A stretch of DNA of 64,000 nucleotides, from the NCBI GenBank assembly GCA_938014215.1, contig CALLRW010000002.1:162829-226828 (forward strand). The letters run 5' to 3'. Made by a program: the position numbers and the translations under genes. Shown here piece by piece: positions 8,724 through 18,000 of the stretch. Numbering within the stretch: the stretch's first letter is position 1; the number at the start of each line of letters is the position of its first letter. The notes beneath the pieces were generated by a model. It was not told where the DNA came from, searched no databases, and was given only the letters and a program-made list of their open reading frames with translations. Origin of the DNA: an uncultured Alistipes sp. (GTDB lineage: Bacteria > Bacteroidota > Bacteroidia > Bacteroidales > Rikenellaceae).

Positions 8724-9665
8724 TCAACGGATGGCGATCATGTTGCGGATCGAACGCTCGGCGGCACGCCGCACCTGCTCGTCGAGCTGAATCTCGGGGG
8801 ACTCGTTTTCGAGGCAGGCGCAGATATTCTCGAGCGTCACCATCTTCATGTACTTGCAGTTGTTGCAGCCGCACGTCTCGTCGTCGGGCGGTGCCGGGAT
8901 GAAGTGCTTGTCGGGGTAGCGGCGCTGCATCTCGGCGAGGATGCCGGCCTCGGTCACGACGATGAACTCCCTAGCGTCGCTGCGTCCGCAGTAGTCGAGG
9001 ATGCCGGCCGTCGAACCCACATAATCGGCCACCTCGACGATATAGGCCCGGCACTCGGGGTGGACAACCACCTTGGCACCAGGATGCTCGCGCTTGAGCT
9101 GGAGGAGCTTTTCGAGCGAGAACTCCTCGTGGACGTGGCAGGCGCCATCCCAGAGCACCATGTTCCGACGCCCGGTCAGCTTCTGGATGTAGGAACCCAG
9201 GTTGCGGTCCGGGGCGAAGATCAGCGGCTGGTCGGCGGGCAGCGACTCGACGACCTTCAGGGCATTGGACGACGTGCAACAGATGTCCGTCAGGGCCTTG
9301 ACCTCGACCGTCGTATTGACATACGAGACCACCTTGTAGCCGGGGTAGCGGGCCTTGAAGGCGGCGAAATCCTTCGCATCGCACGACTCGGCGAGCGAGC
9401 ACCCCGCCTCGGGGCAGGGGATGAGGACCTTCTTGTCGGGGCAGAGGACCTTGGCGGTCTCGGCCATGAAGTGGACCCCGGCGAAGAGGATGATGCGGGC
9501 ATCGACCTGCTGCGCCTGGACCGACAGGGCGAGCGAGTCGCCCAGGAAGTCGGCCACGGCCTGCACCTCTGGGGTCGTATAGTAGTGGGCCAGGATCACG
9601 GCCTGCTTTTCGCGTTTGAGCGCTTCGATGCGGCGGGTGAGTTCGGCGGAGTTATCGACGTTCAT
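8724..9665 (-). CDS. nadA: Quinolinate synthase A
   Basis: This [4Fe-4S] enzyme condenses iminoaspartate with dihydroxyacetone phosphate to quinolinate in NAD synthesis. At 313 residues the family triplication is clear. Cluster cysteines are in PCPEAGCSLAESC, DICCTSSNA and ETCGCNNCKYMKM. HYYTTPEVQAVADFLGDSL near the N-terminus is also characteristic. nadB and nadC are not adjacent. The start ATG is followed upstream by a very AT-rich intergenic region that may contain the chromosome origin. Confidence 0.97.
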   Translation of the reverse strand: MNVDNSAELTRRIEALKREKQAVILAHYYTTPEVQAVADFLGDSLALSVQAQQVDARIILFAGVHFMAETAKVLCPDKKVLIPCPEAGCSLAESCDAKDFAAFKARYPGYKVVSYVNTTVEVKALTDICCTSSNALKVVESLPADQPLIFAPDRNLGSYIQKLTGRRNMVLWDGACHVHEEFSLEKLLQLKREHPGAKVVVHPECRAYIVEVADYVGSTAGILDYCGRSDAREFIVVTEAGILAEMQRRYPDKHFIPAPPDDETCGCNNCKYMKMVTLENICACLENESPEIQLDEQVRRAAERSIRNMIAIR

Positions 9666-10055
9666 TTTTTATTTTATTCCTTTAATAATTTTAATAAATA
9701 AGAAACAAGAATAAATAATATAGCTGTTGATACTGTTTACAACTTCGGCTGTTATTCGGCTATCAACACTTTTTCCCGTTGTTTGCAGTTGTTTTCTCTT
9801 CCAACCCGTTGAACAGCAGGAATCCGGAGAAACAATCAACAATTGTTGACAAGGGTTTTCGACAATTCAACAGTCCGATTTTGTCAACATTCGGGGGCGG
9901 ATAACGGCGGAAACCACGGCGAAAAACTTTTTATAAAAATTTTTGGTTTCGGCGGTTTTCCGTATATACCTGCAACGATTCCCGAAAAGCAAGTTTTTCA
10001 TCCCCCGACTTGTTCTTTTTTTTCATCGATTGTTAAACCGGTTGTTGACAACTTT
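9666..10055. other. Candidate origin-like intergenic region (AT-rich block plus TTGTCAACA 9-mers)
   Basis: A 390-base gap between nadA and mrp with no gene. Next to nadA is a very AT-rich block (about 9667-9722). Then come TGTTGATAC (9725), CTATCAACA (9760), TGTTGACAA (9844-9852), TTGTCAACA (9881-9889) and TGTTGACAA (10043-10051), plus a 14-bp palindrome TCAACAATTGTTGA (9836-9849). The 9-mers differ from the DnaA box TTATCCACA at two positions. Architecture resembles an origin, but this is inference. Confidence 0.4.
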
Positions 10056-11108
10056 TCAACGGCTTTTCATCACCTTGCTGACAATCTTTTCGGCGATTGC
10101 CCGGTAGCGCTCCTCGACCTCGGGATGGGTGGCCACGGCCGGTCGACCCTCCTCGGCCCCCTCCATAATCGACTGTACGATCGGGATTTCGCCCAGGAAA
10201 TCAACGCCGCTCTTCTCGGCATAGGCCCGCGCGCCGCCCCGTCCGAAGAGGTAGTAGCGGTTCTGCGGCAGCTCGGCCGGGGTGAACCACGCCATGTTCT
10301 CGATGATGCCGGCGACGGGGATATTGACATTCTCGTTGCGGAACATCTCCACGCCGCGCACGACGTCGGCCACGGCCACCTGCTGCGGCGTGGAGACGAT
10401 CACGGCGGCATCGATCTTCAGTTCGCCGATGATCGACAGATGGACGTCGCCCGTTCCGGGGGGCAGGTCCGCCAGCAGGAAGTCGAGCGTTCCCCAGCGC
10501 GTCTGGTGAATCAGTTGCTTGAGGGCGCTCACCGCCATGGCGCCGCGCCACAGCAGCGCATCGTTCGGTTTGATGAAGAAGCCGATCGACATCAGCTTGA
10601 TATCCATCGACTCGGCCGGGAGGATGTGTTCGGCCCCCTCTTCGACGACAGCCTCGGGCATGAAGCCCTCGACGCCGAACATCTTGGGCTGCGACGGGCC
10701 GTAGATGTCGGCATCCAGCACGCCGACGCGGAAGCCCATGTTGCGCAGGGCGATGGCCAGGTTGGCCGTGACGGTCGACTTGCCGACGCCGCCCTTTCCC
10801 GAGGCGACGGCGATGACGTGGGCGATGCCGCCCGTCGTGGTCGAGAGTTTGGGTTCGGGACGCGGGGCGGCACCCCCCTCCTTGATCACGACGAGGACCT
10901 CCGTTCCGGGGAAGGCCTCGCGCAGCAGCGTCTCGGTCTGGTTCTTGATCTTCACGGCGAAGGGGTCGCGCGGTTTGGCAAAGCGCAGCACGACGGTCAC
11001 CTTTCCTTCGGCCGTGGCGAGGTGTTCGATGAAGCCGCTCGAGACGAGATCCTTGCCGGTCTCGGGGTGGATGATCGTGGCGAGCAGTTGTCTTATTTTT
11101 TCTTCCAT
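10056..11108 (-). CDS. mrp: Mrp/ApbC-type P-loop ATPase, iron-sulfur cluster carrier
   Basis: A cytoplasmic carrier ATPase related to ApbC/NBP35 that helps insert Fe-S clusters into target proteins. It has an N-terminal MIP18-like (DUF59) domain (residues about 1-80), then the deviant Walker A SGKGGVGKST (about 103-112), DADIYGPSQPKMFG and the LPPGTGD motif. The product is 350 residues. The usual C-terminal CxxC is not visible: the region reads ENMAWFTPAELPQNRYY. The longest ORF begins at TTG (11135), which lies inside the promoter -7 box, so the ATG at 11108 was chosen. Confidence 0.93.
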   Translation of the reverse strand: MEEKIRQLLATIIHPETGKDLVSSGFIEHLATAEGKVTVVLRFAKPRDPFAVKIKNQTETLLREAFPGTEVLVVIKEGGAAPRPEPKLSTTTGGIAHVIAVASGKGGVGKSTVTANLAIALRNMGFRVGVLDADIYGPSQPKMFGVEGFMPEAVVEEGAEHILPAESMDIKLMSIGFFIKPNDALLWRGAMAVSALKQLIHQTRWGTLDFLLADLPPGTGDVHLSIIGELKIDAAVIVSTPQQVAVADVVRGVEMFRNENVNIPVAGIIENMAWFTPAELPQNRYYLFGRGGARAYAEKSGVDFLGEIPIVQSIMEGAEEGRPAVATHPEVEERYRAIAEKIVSKVMKSR

Positions 11109-11132
11109 AAACGCAGTGTGTTGCAATTTCTG

Positions 11133-11140
11133 CAAAGATA
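11133..11140 (-). promoter_or_regulatory. Promoter -7 element for mrp
   Basis: TATCTTTG on the minus strand, a perfect TAnnTTTG box 24 bases before the chosen mrp ATG. It overlaps the TTG that the longest ORF would use, which rules out that start. Confidence 0.65.
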
Positions 11141-11180
11141 ACGCATATTTTCAGGATTCATATATGGTAGTCCGATTTAT

Positions 11181-11199
11181 TTTATCGAGAAACGATAAA
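11181..11199. promoter_or_regulatory. Possible operator upstream of the sppA leader promoter
   Basis: A perfect 7-bp inverted repeat, TTTATCG and CGATAAA separated by AGAAA, ends 5 bases before the -33 element. Position and symmetry suit a regulator site, but no regulator is known. Confidence 0.4.
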
Positions 11200-11204
11200 T
11201 TTTA

Positions 11205-11234
11205 TTTGTTTTTCGTAAAAAATGGTTATCTTTG
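11205..11234 (+). promoter_or_regulatory. Promoter reading toward sppA
   Basis: TTTG (11205-11208), an 18-base spacer and TATCTTTG (11227-11234) match the Bacteroidetes promoter. The predicted start near 11240 would leave a leader of about 260 nt before sppA. Confidence 0.7.
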
Positions 11235-11239
11235 CATAG

Positions 11240-11400
11240 AGAATCCGGTAGGTGGAGTGACCGGGGCGTGTAAACGGGTAGGCGGCGGGCGGAAATCTGC
11301 CGGATGAAAAGGGCGGCCGGAGTGTTCAAAACCGCGTTGAAAAGTCCCGGATTCCGGGCGTAACGACCGGAATGAGGAGGAGCCCCCGGGTGGCGAAAAT
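11240..11400 (+). ncRNA. Candidate structured leader or small RNA upstream of sppA
   Basis: GC-rich and much unlike the flanking AT-rich DNA. Possible hairpins include GGCGG-AAAT-CTGCC, ATTCCGG with CCGGAAT around GCGTAACGA, and CCGG with CCGG near 11388-11403. It starts just after a strong promoter. It does not match the consensus of SRP RNA, RNase P, tmRNA or the common riboswitches as I know them. Confidence 0.35.
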
Positions 11401-11404
11401 CCGG

Positions 11405-11413
11405 TTATCCACA
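11405..11413 (+). promoter_or_regulatory. Perfect DnaA box
   Basis: TTATCCACA, the consensus DnaA binding site, immediately followed by TGTTGACAA. One perfect box is not proof of an origin, but it fits with the nearby 9-mers and parS sites. Confidence 0.55.
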
Positions 11414-11497
11414 TGTTGACAACTTGTCAATTCCCTGTATCTGAGCGTGCTGCCCGGTTATCAACGATTTTATGAACATATATGTAAACACGATACT

Positions 11498-13273
11498 ATG
11501 AATTTTGGAAAAACCTTTCTGGCCGGATTGCTTGCCGTGGTGGCGGGTATGGCCCTGCTCTTCTTTTTCGGCTTCATGCTGCTGTTCGGCATCGCCGCAA
11601 CGTTTGAAAAGAGCGTGACCGTTCAGCCCGAATCGATCCTCAAGATCGACCTTTCGGAGATGTTGACCGACGCTCCGTCGACCGATCCGCTGGCGGGGCT
11701 CGACGTGCGTACGCTGCAGGCAACTCCGCAGCTCCCGCTTCTCAAGGCGCTGCGCACGATCGAAACCGCTGCCGCCGATGAGCGCATCAAGGGCATCTAC
11801 CTGCGTCTGAACGGTACGGGCGGGGTCGAGGGTACGGCCATCCTCGAGGAGCTGCGCGAGGCGCTCGAGGCGTTCAAGCTCAGCGGCAAGTTCATTGTGG
11901 CCTACAACGAGACCTACTCCCAGGGGGGATACTACCTGGCTTCGGTGGCCGACCGTATCTATATGCAGCCCCAGGGCGGTCTCGACTGGACGGGTCTGGT
12001 CTCGAACGTCACCTTTTACAAGGGGCTGCTCGACAAGCTGGATCTCAAGATGGAGGTCTTCCGCCCGACGGCCTGCAAGTACAAGAGTGCCGTCGAGCCC
12101 TTTATCCTCGACCGCATGTCGCCCGCCAACCGCGAGCAGATGCAGCAGCTGGTCAACTCGATGTGGGGGACCATCTCGGGTGACGTCTGCCGTTCGCGCG
12201 GCATCGATCCGGAGGAGATGCGCCGCATTACGGACAACCTGGAGGTGACGCTGGCCGACGAGGCGCTGAAGTACGGCTTTGTCGACGGACTCCTCTACGA
12301 GGATCAGATGAACGACGTCTTTGCCGAACTGGGTGTCGAGCCCGATGGCGACACCTATCGCTTCATCACCCTCGGCGAGTACGCTTCGCAGGTGGGTGTC
12401 GATCTGAAGAATCTCTCGGCCGATCAGGTGGCGGTGGTTTATGCCAGCGGCCAGATTGTCGACGGCGAGGGCTACGGCCGCGAGATCTACGGCAACACGC
12501 TGGCCGCCACGCTGGCCGACGTCCGCCGCAACGACAAGATCAAGGCCGTCGTGCTGCGTGTCAACTCCCCGGGCGGCAGTGCCCTGGCTTCGGACATCGT
12601 ATGGCGTGAGATGGAGCTGCTGCGTGCCGAGAAACCGGTGATCGTCTCGATGGGCTCCTATGCGGCCAGCGGCGGTTACTATATCTCCTGCCCGGCCGAC
12701 GTGATCGTCGCTGACCGGCTGACGCTGACCGGTTCGATCGGAGTCTTCGGCATGATTCTCGACCCGCACGATGCGCTGAAGAACAAGCTCGGCATCACGG
12801 TCGACGGCGTGCAGAGCAATGCCGAATCGGATCTTATGGGCAAGGGGTCGCTGAGCCCCGTGCAGCGTGCGATGATCCTGCGCGGTGTCGATCAGGTCTA
12901 CACGACCTTTACGAACAACGTCTCCGAGGGGCGCAACCTGCCGATCGAACGCGTGCTGGAGATTGCCGGCGGCCGGGTATGGTCGGGTGTAGACGCGCTG
13001 GAGATCGGACTGGTGGATGCCTGCGGCGGTCTGAAGATGGCCATTGCACAGGCTGTGGACAAGGCCGGTCTGGGCGAGAATTACCGCATTGTCGAGGTGA
13101 CGGATCAGCCGACGGGGCTGGCCGCACTGCTCACGAATTTCGGCATGAGCCTGCGTGCGGCCTTTACGCGTTCGGAGCTGGGCGGCATGATGAAGGAGTA
13201 CGAGGCGGTTCGCGAGGCATTGAGCCAGCAGGGCGTGGTGATGTATTCGCCCTACCGGGTTGAATTGCGATAA
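11498..13273 (+). CDS. sppA: Signal peptide peptidase SppA, 67K type
   Basis: A membrane-anchored serine/lysine protease that degrades leftover signal peptides. The product is 591 residues with two tandem S49 halves and one N-terminal transmembrane segment (LLAVVAGMALLFFFGFMLLFG). The dyad is visible: general base K196 in ACKYKSAVEPF and nucleophile S391 in SYAASGGYYIS, as in the E. coli long form. VNSPGGSALASD and LTGSIGVFG are also conserved. The longest ORF starts 17 codons upstream at a CTG; the ATG at 11498 precedes the hydrophobic anchor and was chosen. A terminator follows the stop by about 40 bases. Confidence 0.95.
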   Translation: MNFGKTFLAGLLAVVAGMALLFFFGFMLLFGIAATFEKSVTVQPESILKIDLSEMLTDAPSTDPLAGLDVRTLQATPQLPLLKALRTIETAAADERIKGIYLRLNGTGGVEGTAILEELREALEAFKLSGKFIVAYNETYSQGGYYLASVADRIYMQPQGGLDWTGLVSNVTFYKGLLDKLDLKMEVFRPTACKYKSAVEPFILDRMSPANREQMQQLVNSMWGTISGDVCRSRGIDPEEMRRITDNLEVTLADEALKYGFVDGLLYEDQMNDVFAELGVEPDGDTYRFITLGEYASQVGVDLKNLSADQVAVVYASGQIVDGEGYGREIYGNTLAATLADVRRNDKIKAVVLRVNSPGGSALASDIVWREMELLRAEKPVIVSMGSYAASGGYYISCPADVIVADRLTLTGSIGVFGMILDPHDALKNKLGITVDGVQSNAESDLMGKGSLSPVQRAMILRGVDQVYTTFTNNVSEGRNLPIERVLEIAGGRVWSGVDALEIGLVDACGGLKMAIAQAVDKAGLGENYRIVEVTDQPTGLAALLTNFGMSLRAAFTRSELGGMMKEYEAVREALSQQGVVMYSPYRVELR

Positions 13274-13314
13274 GGCTGTTGAAAACTTGTTAGCTTTTGT
13301 GTTGAGATAGGAAC

Positions 13315-13348
13315 GGGCGTCTTCCCACGAGGGAGGACGCCTGTTTTT
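13315..13348 (+). terminator. Terminator for sppA
   Basis: GGCGTCTTCCC pairs with GGGAGGACGCC (one mismatch) around ACGA, followed by TGTTTTT. Confidence 0.75.
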
Positions 13349-13563
13349 CGGTTTGTTGCGGCACCAGCTTCTCACTGGGGGATCCTGGAGTCGGAACGGC
13401 TGCTGTCTGAACCGATCGGAGCCCGTTTTCGGTGCCGCCCGATTCTCGAATCTTCCTACATTCTCCCCTTGCGGAGTGGTTGTTGGCTGCCCTCGTTTCG
13501 TTTGGTCTGCATGGCACCCTTTCCGGTTGTTCCCGATCGGGCCGGTTCTCCTACCCAGCCTTG

Positions 13564-14739
13564 TTAAAAACGCTTGTCGGCCGCCAGGCGGCGGTATTGC
13601 GAAGGGGTGATACCCTTGAGTTGACGGAACGAGCGCGAGAGGTTCTTGATGTCGGAAAAGCCCGCCGCGGAGGCCGCCTCGGAGATGCTCATCCCCTCGT
13701 CGAGCAGTTGGGTCACCCGTTCGATCCGGACCCGGATGACATAGTCGTAGATCGAGGTCTCCATGCTCTTCTTGAACCGTGTCTCCAGCAGCCGGCGTGA
13801 GAGCGGTACCCGAGCCACGAGCTCCTGCACCGAAATCTTGCGGTTGATGTTCTCATGGATGTATTTCAGGACCTCGGCAATGTGTGGATCGCTGTGGGCG
13901 TAGATGTCGGTCGATTGGCGGGTGATGATGTGCGTGGGCTGCACCATCACATCTTCGGGACGCTGTTCGGGGTGGTGGAGCAGGTGGTCGATCAGCCGGG
14001 CGACGTCGTAGCCTCCCTGCTCGACCGACTGGTTGAGCGACGAGAGGTTCGGTTCCGAGAGACGGCAGATCGTCTCGTCGTTGTCGACTCCCAGCACGGC
14101 AATGTCGTCCGGAATGCGGAGCCGGTCGCCACCGCTCAGATGGCAGGCTTCGGTGATGTGGTAGGCCTGGTTGTCGTCGCAGGCCATGATGGCAACCGGT
14201 TTGGGCAGCGATTCGAGCCACGTGATGAGCTGCAGCGAGTCGTAGTACCACAGGTCGTTGACCCGTTTGCTGCGCAGGGCCGAGAAGGTGAACGAGGGGT
14301 TGCTGGCGGCAATCGTCTCGCGAAAGCCCTGGCAGCGCTCGTCCGACCAGACGACATCACGTGTGCCGTAGAAGGCGAAGTGGCGGAAACCCTTGCGGAT
14401 GAAGTAGTCGGCGCACATCTTTCCGGCCAGCGTGTGGGGGCCGGTTATGTTGGGAATCGAGTCGAAACGCTCTTTAAAATCCTGTGCGATGGCGATGATG
14501 CCGTTCCGGGCGAAGAGTTCGACGGGATCCGAATTGTAGAACTGTCCGATGACGGCATCGGCGTGCATCTTCTTGGCCCAGTCGACGACGGTCTGAATAC
14601 CCGATTTGTCGCGGATCGAGAGGGGCAGGCGGCTCAGGCTCCAGGCCTGGTGCACGTCCTGCGCATAGCGGGCGATACCGAGCAGCAGCCGCCGGGCGTA
14701 GGCTTCGGAGAAGTCGGTCAGAAAGATGATTCGTGCCAT
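13564..14739 (-). CDS. XylR-type AraC-family transcriptional regulator
   Basis: A 391-residue DNA-binding regulator with a LacI/GalR-like periplasmic-binding sensor domain (residues about 1-270, starting MARIIFLTDFSEAYARRLL) and a C-terminal double helix-turn-helix AraC domain (ISVQELVARVPLSRR, then ISEAASAAGFSDIKNLSR). This is the XylR architecture that senses intracellular sugars. It is divergent from susC and most probably controls the locus that follows. The longest ORF adds 45 N-terminal residues rich in Phe/Lys that resemble intergenic DNA, so the ATG at 14739 was chosen. Confidence 0.9.
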   Translation of the reverse strand: MARIIFLTDFSEAYARRLLLGIARYAQDVHQAWSLSRLPLSIRDKSGIQTVVDWAKKMHADAVIGQFYNSDPVELFARNGIIAIAQDFKERFDSIPNITGPHTLAGKMCADYFIRKGFRHFAFYGTRDVVWSDERCQGFRETIAASNPSFTFSALRSKRVNDLWYYDSLQLITWLESLPKPVAIMACDDNQAYHITEACHLSGGDRLRIPDDIAVLGVDNDETICRLSEPNLSSLNQSVEQGGYDVARLIDHLLHHPEQRPEDVMVQPTHIITRQSTDIYAHSDPHIAEVLKYIHENINRKISVQELVARVPLSRRLLETRFKKSMETSIYDYVIRVRIERVTQLLDEGMSISEAASAAGFSDIKNLSRSFRQLKGITPSQYRRLAADKRF

Positions 14740-15094
14740 GATCGGTTGTTGTGACGGATAAAGGTACCCCTTTTTTGGGAAAAAACGATTTTTGTTTTGA
14801 AAAAAGTAACCGTTTTGAAACGCTCTTTTCGTGTGAATGAGATCAAATCGTGTCTGAATGTGCGATTTGCGCAATTTGAGGATATAAAAACGTAAATCAG
14901 TATCAGAAGGCCCTGTCTAAACTTTATTTTTGTATAAATAAAATTTGAAGCCCCCTTTTTTATCGTATAAGAGTTGTATTTTTTAATTTATTTAATAATA
15001 AAATCCTGACCTTAATAATAAAGAGATGGAACCCCAGATGCGATTACGAATTGCTGACCAACAAAAAACTGCACTCATTTAAAACCATTATGCG
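14740..15094. other. Regulator/susC intergenic control region
   Basis: About 355 AT-rich bases without a gene between the divergent regulator and susC. A -7 box, TATTTTTG at 14925-14932, would give susC a leader of about 155 nt. On the other strand TACCTTTA near the regulator ATG is a weak -7 candidate. No clear operator repeat was found. Confidence 0.55.
14925..14932 (+). promoter_or_regulatory. Promoter -7 element for susC
   Basis: TATTTTTG matches TAnnTTTG. The -33 element is not clear, as is common for locus promoters that need an activator. Confidence 0.45.
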
Positions 15095-18000
15095 ATGAAA
15101 AAATTAGTCCATGCTTGTGCGTGCCTGCTCGTGGTATTGCTTCTGATACCGGTGGGTACGTTTGCACAAAGTTTTACGGTTTCGGGAACGGTCTCCGACA
15201 AGAACGGAGCCATTGTCGGAGCCAGTGTGCTTGTGAAGGATACGACGATCGGTGTCTCGTCGGACGCAACGGGTAACTTCGAACTGACGATCCCCGGTAC
15301 GCAGGCCGTGCTCGAGGTGTCGTTCATCGGTTACAAGACGCGCGAGGTGGCCGTCTCGTCGACGGTTACCCACGTCAATGTCCTGCTCGAGGAGGATGCC
15401 CAGCGGCTTGAGGATGTCGTGGTGCTCGGTTTCGGCGCCTCGGCCCGTCGTGCCGACCTGTCGACTTCGGTCGGCGTGCTTGAGAATGTCGAGTCGAACA
15501 AGACCCGTCCGGTCACCTCGACCGAGAGCATGCTCCAGGGCCAGATCCCGGGCGTAACGATCGTCGCCCAGGGCGGTGACCCGACCTCCACGCCGTCGGT
15601 GACGGTCCGCGGTGTCGGTTCGCAGTCGGGCGAGAACGTGCTGTGGGTGGTCGACGGTGTGCCGGGCGCCCCGCTCAACATGAATGATATCGAGTCGATC
15701 GTCATCCTGAAGGATGCCGCCTCGGCCGCCATCTACGGTGCCCAGTCGGGTGCTGCCGGCGTTATCCTGGTGACCACCAAGAAGGCCAAGAGCGGAGCTC
15801 CCTCGGTGACCTACGAGGGCAATTTCGGTGTCCGCACGGCCACCAACCTGCCGCAGTCGCTCACCGTCGACGAGGAGCGTCGCGTACGTGAGGCTTCGCT
15901 GGCGGTCAACGGCGCCCAGCTGCCTGCGGCGTGGAATTCGCCCGAGATGTCGCAGACGCGTACCGACTGGATCGACGAGATCTTCCGCACGGCCATCTAC
16001 CAGCGGCATCAGGTTTCGGTGCAGGGCGGTACGAAACGCCTTTCGAACCGACTTTCGTTCAACTACAACGATGATGAGGGTACGCTGCTGAGCACCTACA
16101 ACAAGACGGCCAGCGTCCGTTACAACGGCAGCTACCGCATCAACGACTACATCACCATCTCGGAGGATGCCATGTATTCGAACAACAAGAAGCGCGGAAC
16201 CAATACCGACAGCGGTTACAGCGGTGTGATCTGGCTGGCGATGTCGATGCCGCGCAGCGCCCGCGCCTACTACGATGACGGTTCGTTCGGCGGAACGTCG
16301 GAGATCGGCAGCGACGACGTGGCGGGTCTCCACGGCGACCTGATCAACCCGATCCGCCAGTTGCGCGCCCACTCGCTGATCGACAAGACGCAGAAGTTCT
16401 CGACGACGACCAACCTCTCGATCCAGAACATCCTGCCGGGTCTGAAGTTCAACAGCCGCTTCACCTACCGTGACGAGAGCAACCTCTACAAACGTTTCGA
16501 TCCGATGCGTACCGAGCCCGGAAAGCCCTATCTGACCAACGAGCTCGAGTATTCGACCTATAACTTCTGGTTCTGGGAGACCGAGAACTCGCTGACCTAC
16601 GACAATACCTTCGGCCGCCATACGGTGGGTGCCCTGCTGGCGACGACGGCCAACAAACAGGCCGGTCGCAAATTCAGCGTCAAGGGTACCGGCTTTGAGA
16701 ACGAGGACGAGATCTACCAGTATCTGAACATGGCTGCCAACTACGAGGATCCCGCGGACAGCTACTACAGCCCCGATGCAAACGTGGCCATCGTGGGACG
16801 TCTCTCCTACAGCTTCGACGACCGCTATTTCGTCACGGCTTCGTGGCGCCGCGACTACGCCGGACGTCTCCCCAAGAACCGCAAAAGCGCCGATTTCCCG
16901 GCCGTGACCGGTGCCTGGAAGCTCTCGAGCGAGCCTTTCTTCCCGACCAACGATGTGGTTTCGATGGTTAAGCTGCGTGCCTCGTGGGGCCGCATCGGCA
17001 ACCTGGGATCGATCGACTACGCCTATGGCGCCGCTACGCTCGGCATCCTCGACTACGGCTATGAGCCCGGTCAGGTCGGCAACTCGACCAACAGCAACCG
17101 TGTCTACCCGCTGGCCCGCAACTACGATCTGACGTGGGAGACCTCCGAGCAGACCGACCTCGGTGTCGATATCGACCTCTTCAAAAACCGTCTCTCGATC
17201 ACGGCCGACGTCTACTGGAAGCGAACCTACGATCTGATCCAGCAGCAGACGATGGGCTGGCCCAATGCAATGGGTCTGGCCGCCCCGCTGGTGAACCTGG
17301 GCGAGATCCGCAACCGCGGCTTCGAGCTGTCGGCCAACTGGAAGGAGCAGGTCAACAAGGACTGGAGCTACTTCGTGGGCGGAAACTTCTCGATCCTGAA
17401 GAACTGGGTTTCGGACATCGGTGTGCGCAACGATGACGGTTCGAAGGCCGTGTGGACGCACAACTATGCCTTCCGCAACCTGAACAACATCTACCAGACG
17501 GCCGAGGGCGAACCGCTCTACTCCTACTATCTGATCCATTCGGCCGGCATCTTCCAGAGCGACGAGGAGGCTGCCGCCTACACCTGGACCAATCCCGAAA
17601 CGGGCGAGGTGAGCCGCATCCAGCCCAACGCCAAGGCCGGTGACCTGAAGTTCGTCGACTACAACAACGATGGCAAGATCGACGCCAACGACCGCCAGTA
17701 CATGGGCAGCTACATGCCGAAGATCACCTATGCCCTGACGGCCGGCTTCAGCTGGAAGAACCTTTCGTTCAGCGTGATGCTCCAGGGCGCCGCCCGCACG
17801 AAGGCCTTCAATGCCACGAAGCTCACCTATCTGAACGAGGCCGAGGGCAGCTTCAACCGTTCGCGTGAGATCCTGAACGCCTGGTCGCCGACCAACACTT
17901 CGACCAACATCCCGCGTCTGAACTCTTCGGATCCCAACGGCAACTTCACGACGGTATCCGACTGGTACCTCGAGGATGCCTCCTACCTGCGTATCAAGAA

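Larger units (their letters stand above)
11141..11497. other. Divergent intergenic region between mrp and sppA with structured leader and DnaA box
   Basis: About 390 bases lie between the divergent mrp and sppA starts. Plus-strand content in order: an inverted repeat TTTATCG-AGAAA-CGATAAA (11181-11199), a promoter (11205-11234), a GC-rich segment able to form several hairpins (about 11240-11400), a perfect DnaA box TTATCCACA (11405-11413) abutting TGTTGACAA (11414-11422), and TTGACAA-C-TTGTCAA (11416-11430). No protein-coding signal was found. Confidence 0.6.

Noticed and set aside
11240..11400. Known riboswitch or SRP/RNase P/tmRNA
   Set aside because: None of the consensus motifs that I know could be found.
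11405..13375. 656-codon ORF opposite sppA
   Set aside because: It mirrors sppA, which has full catalytic motifs; antisense ORFs are expected in this GC-rich DNA.
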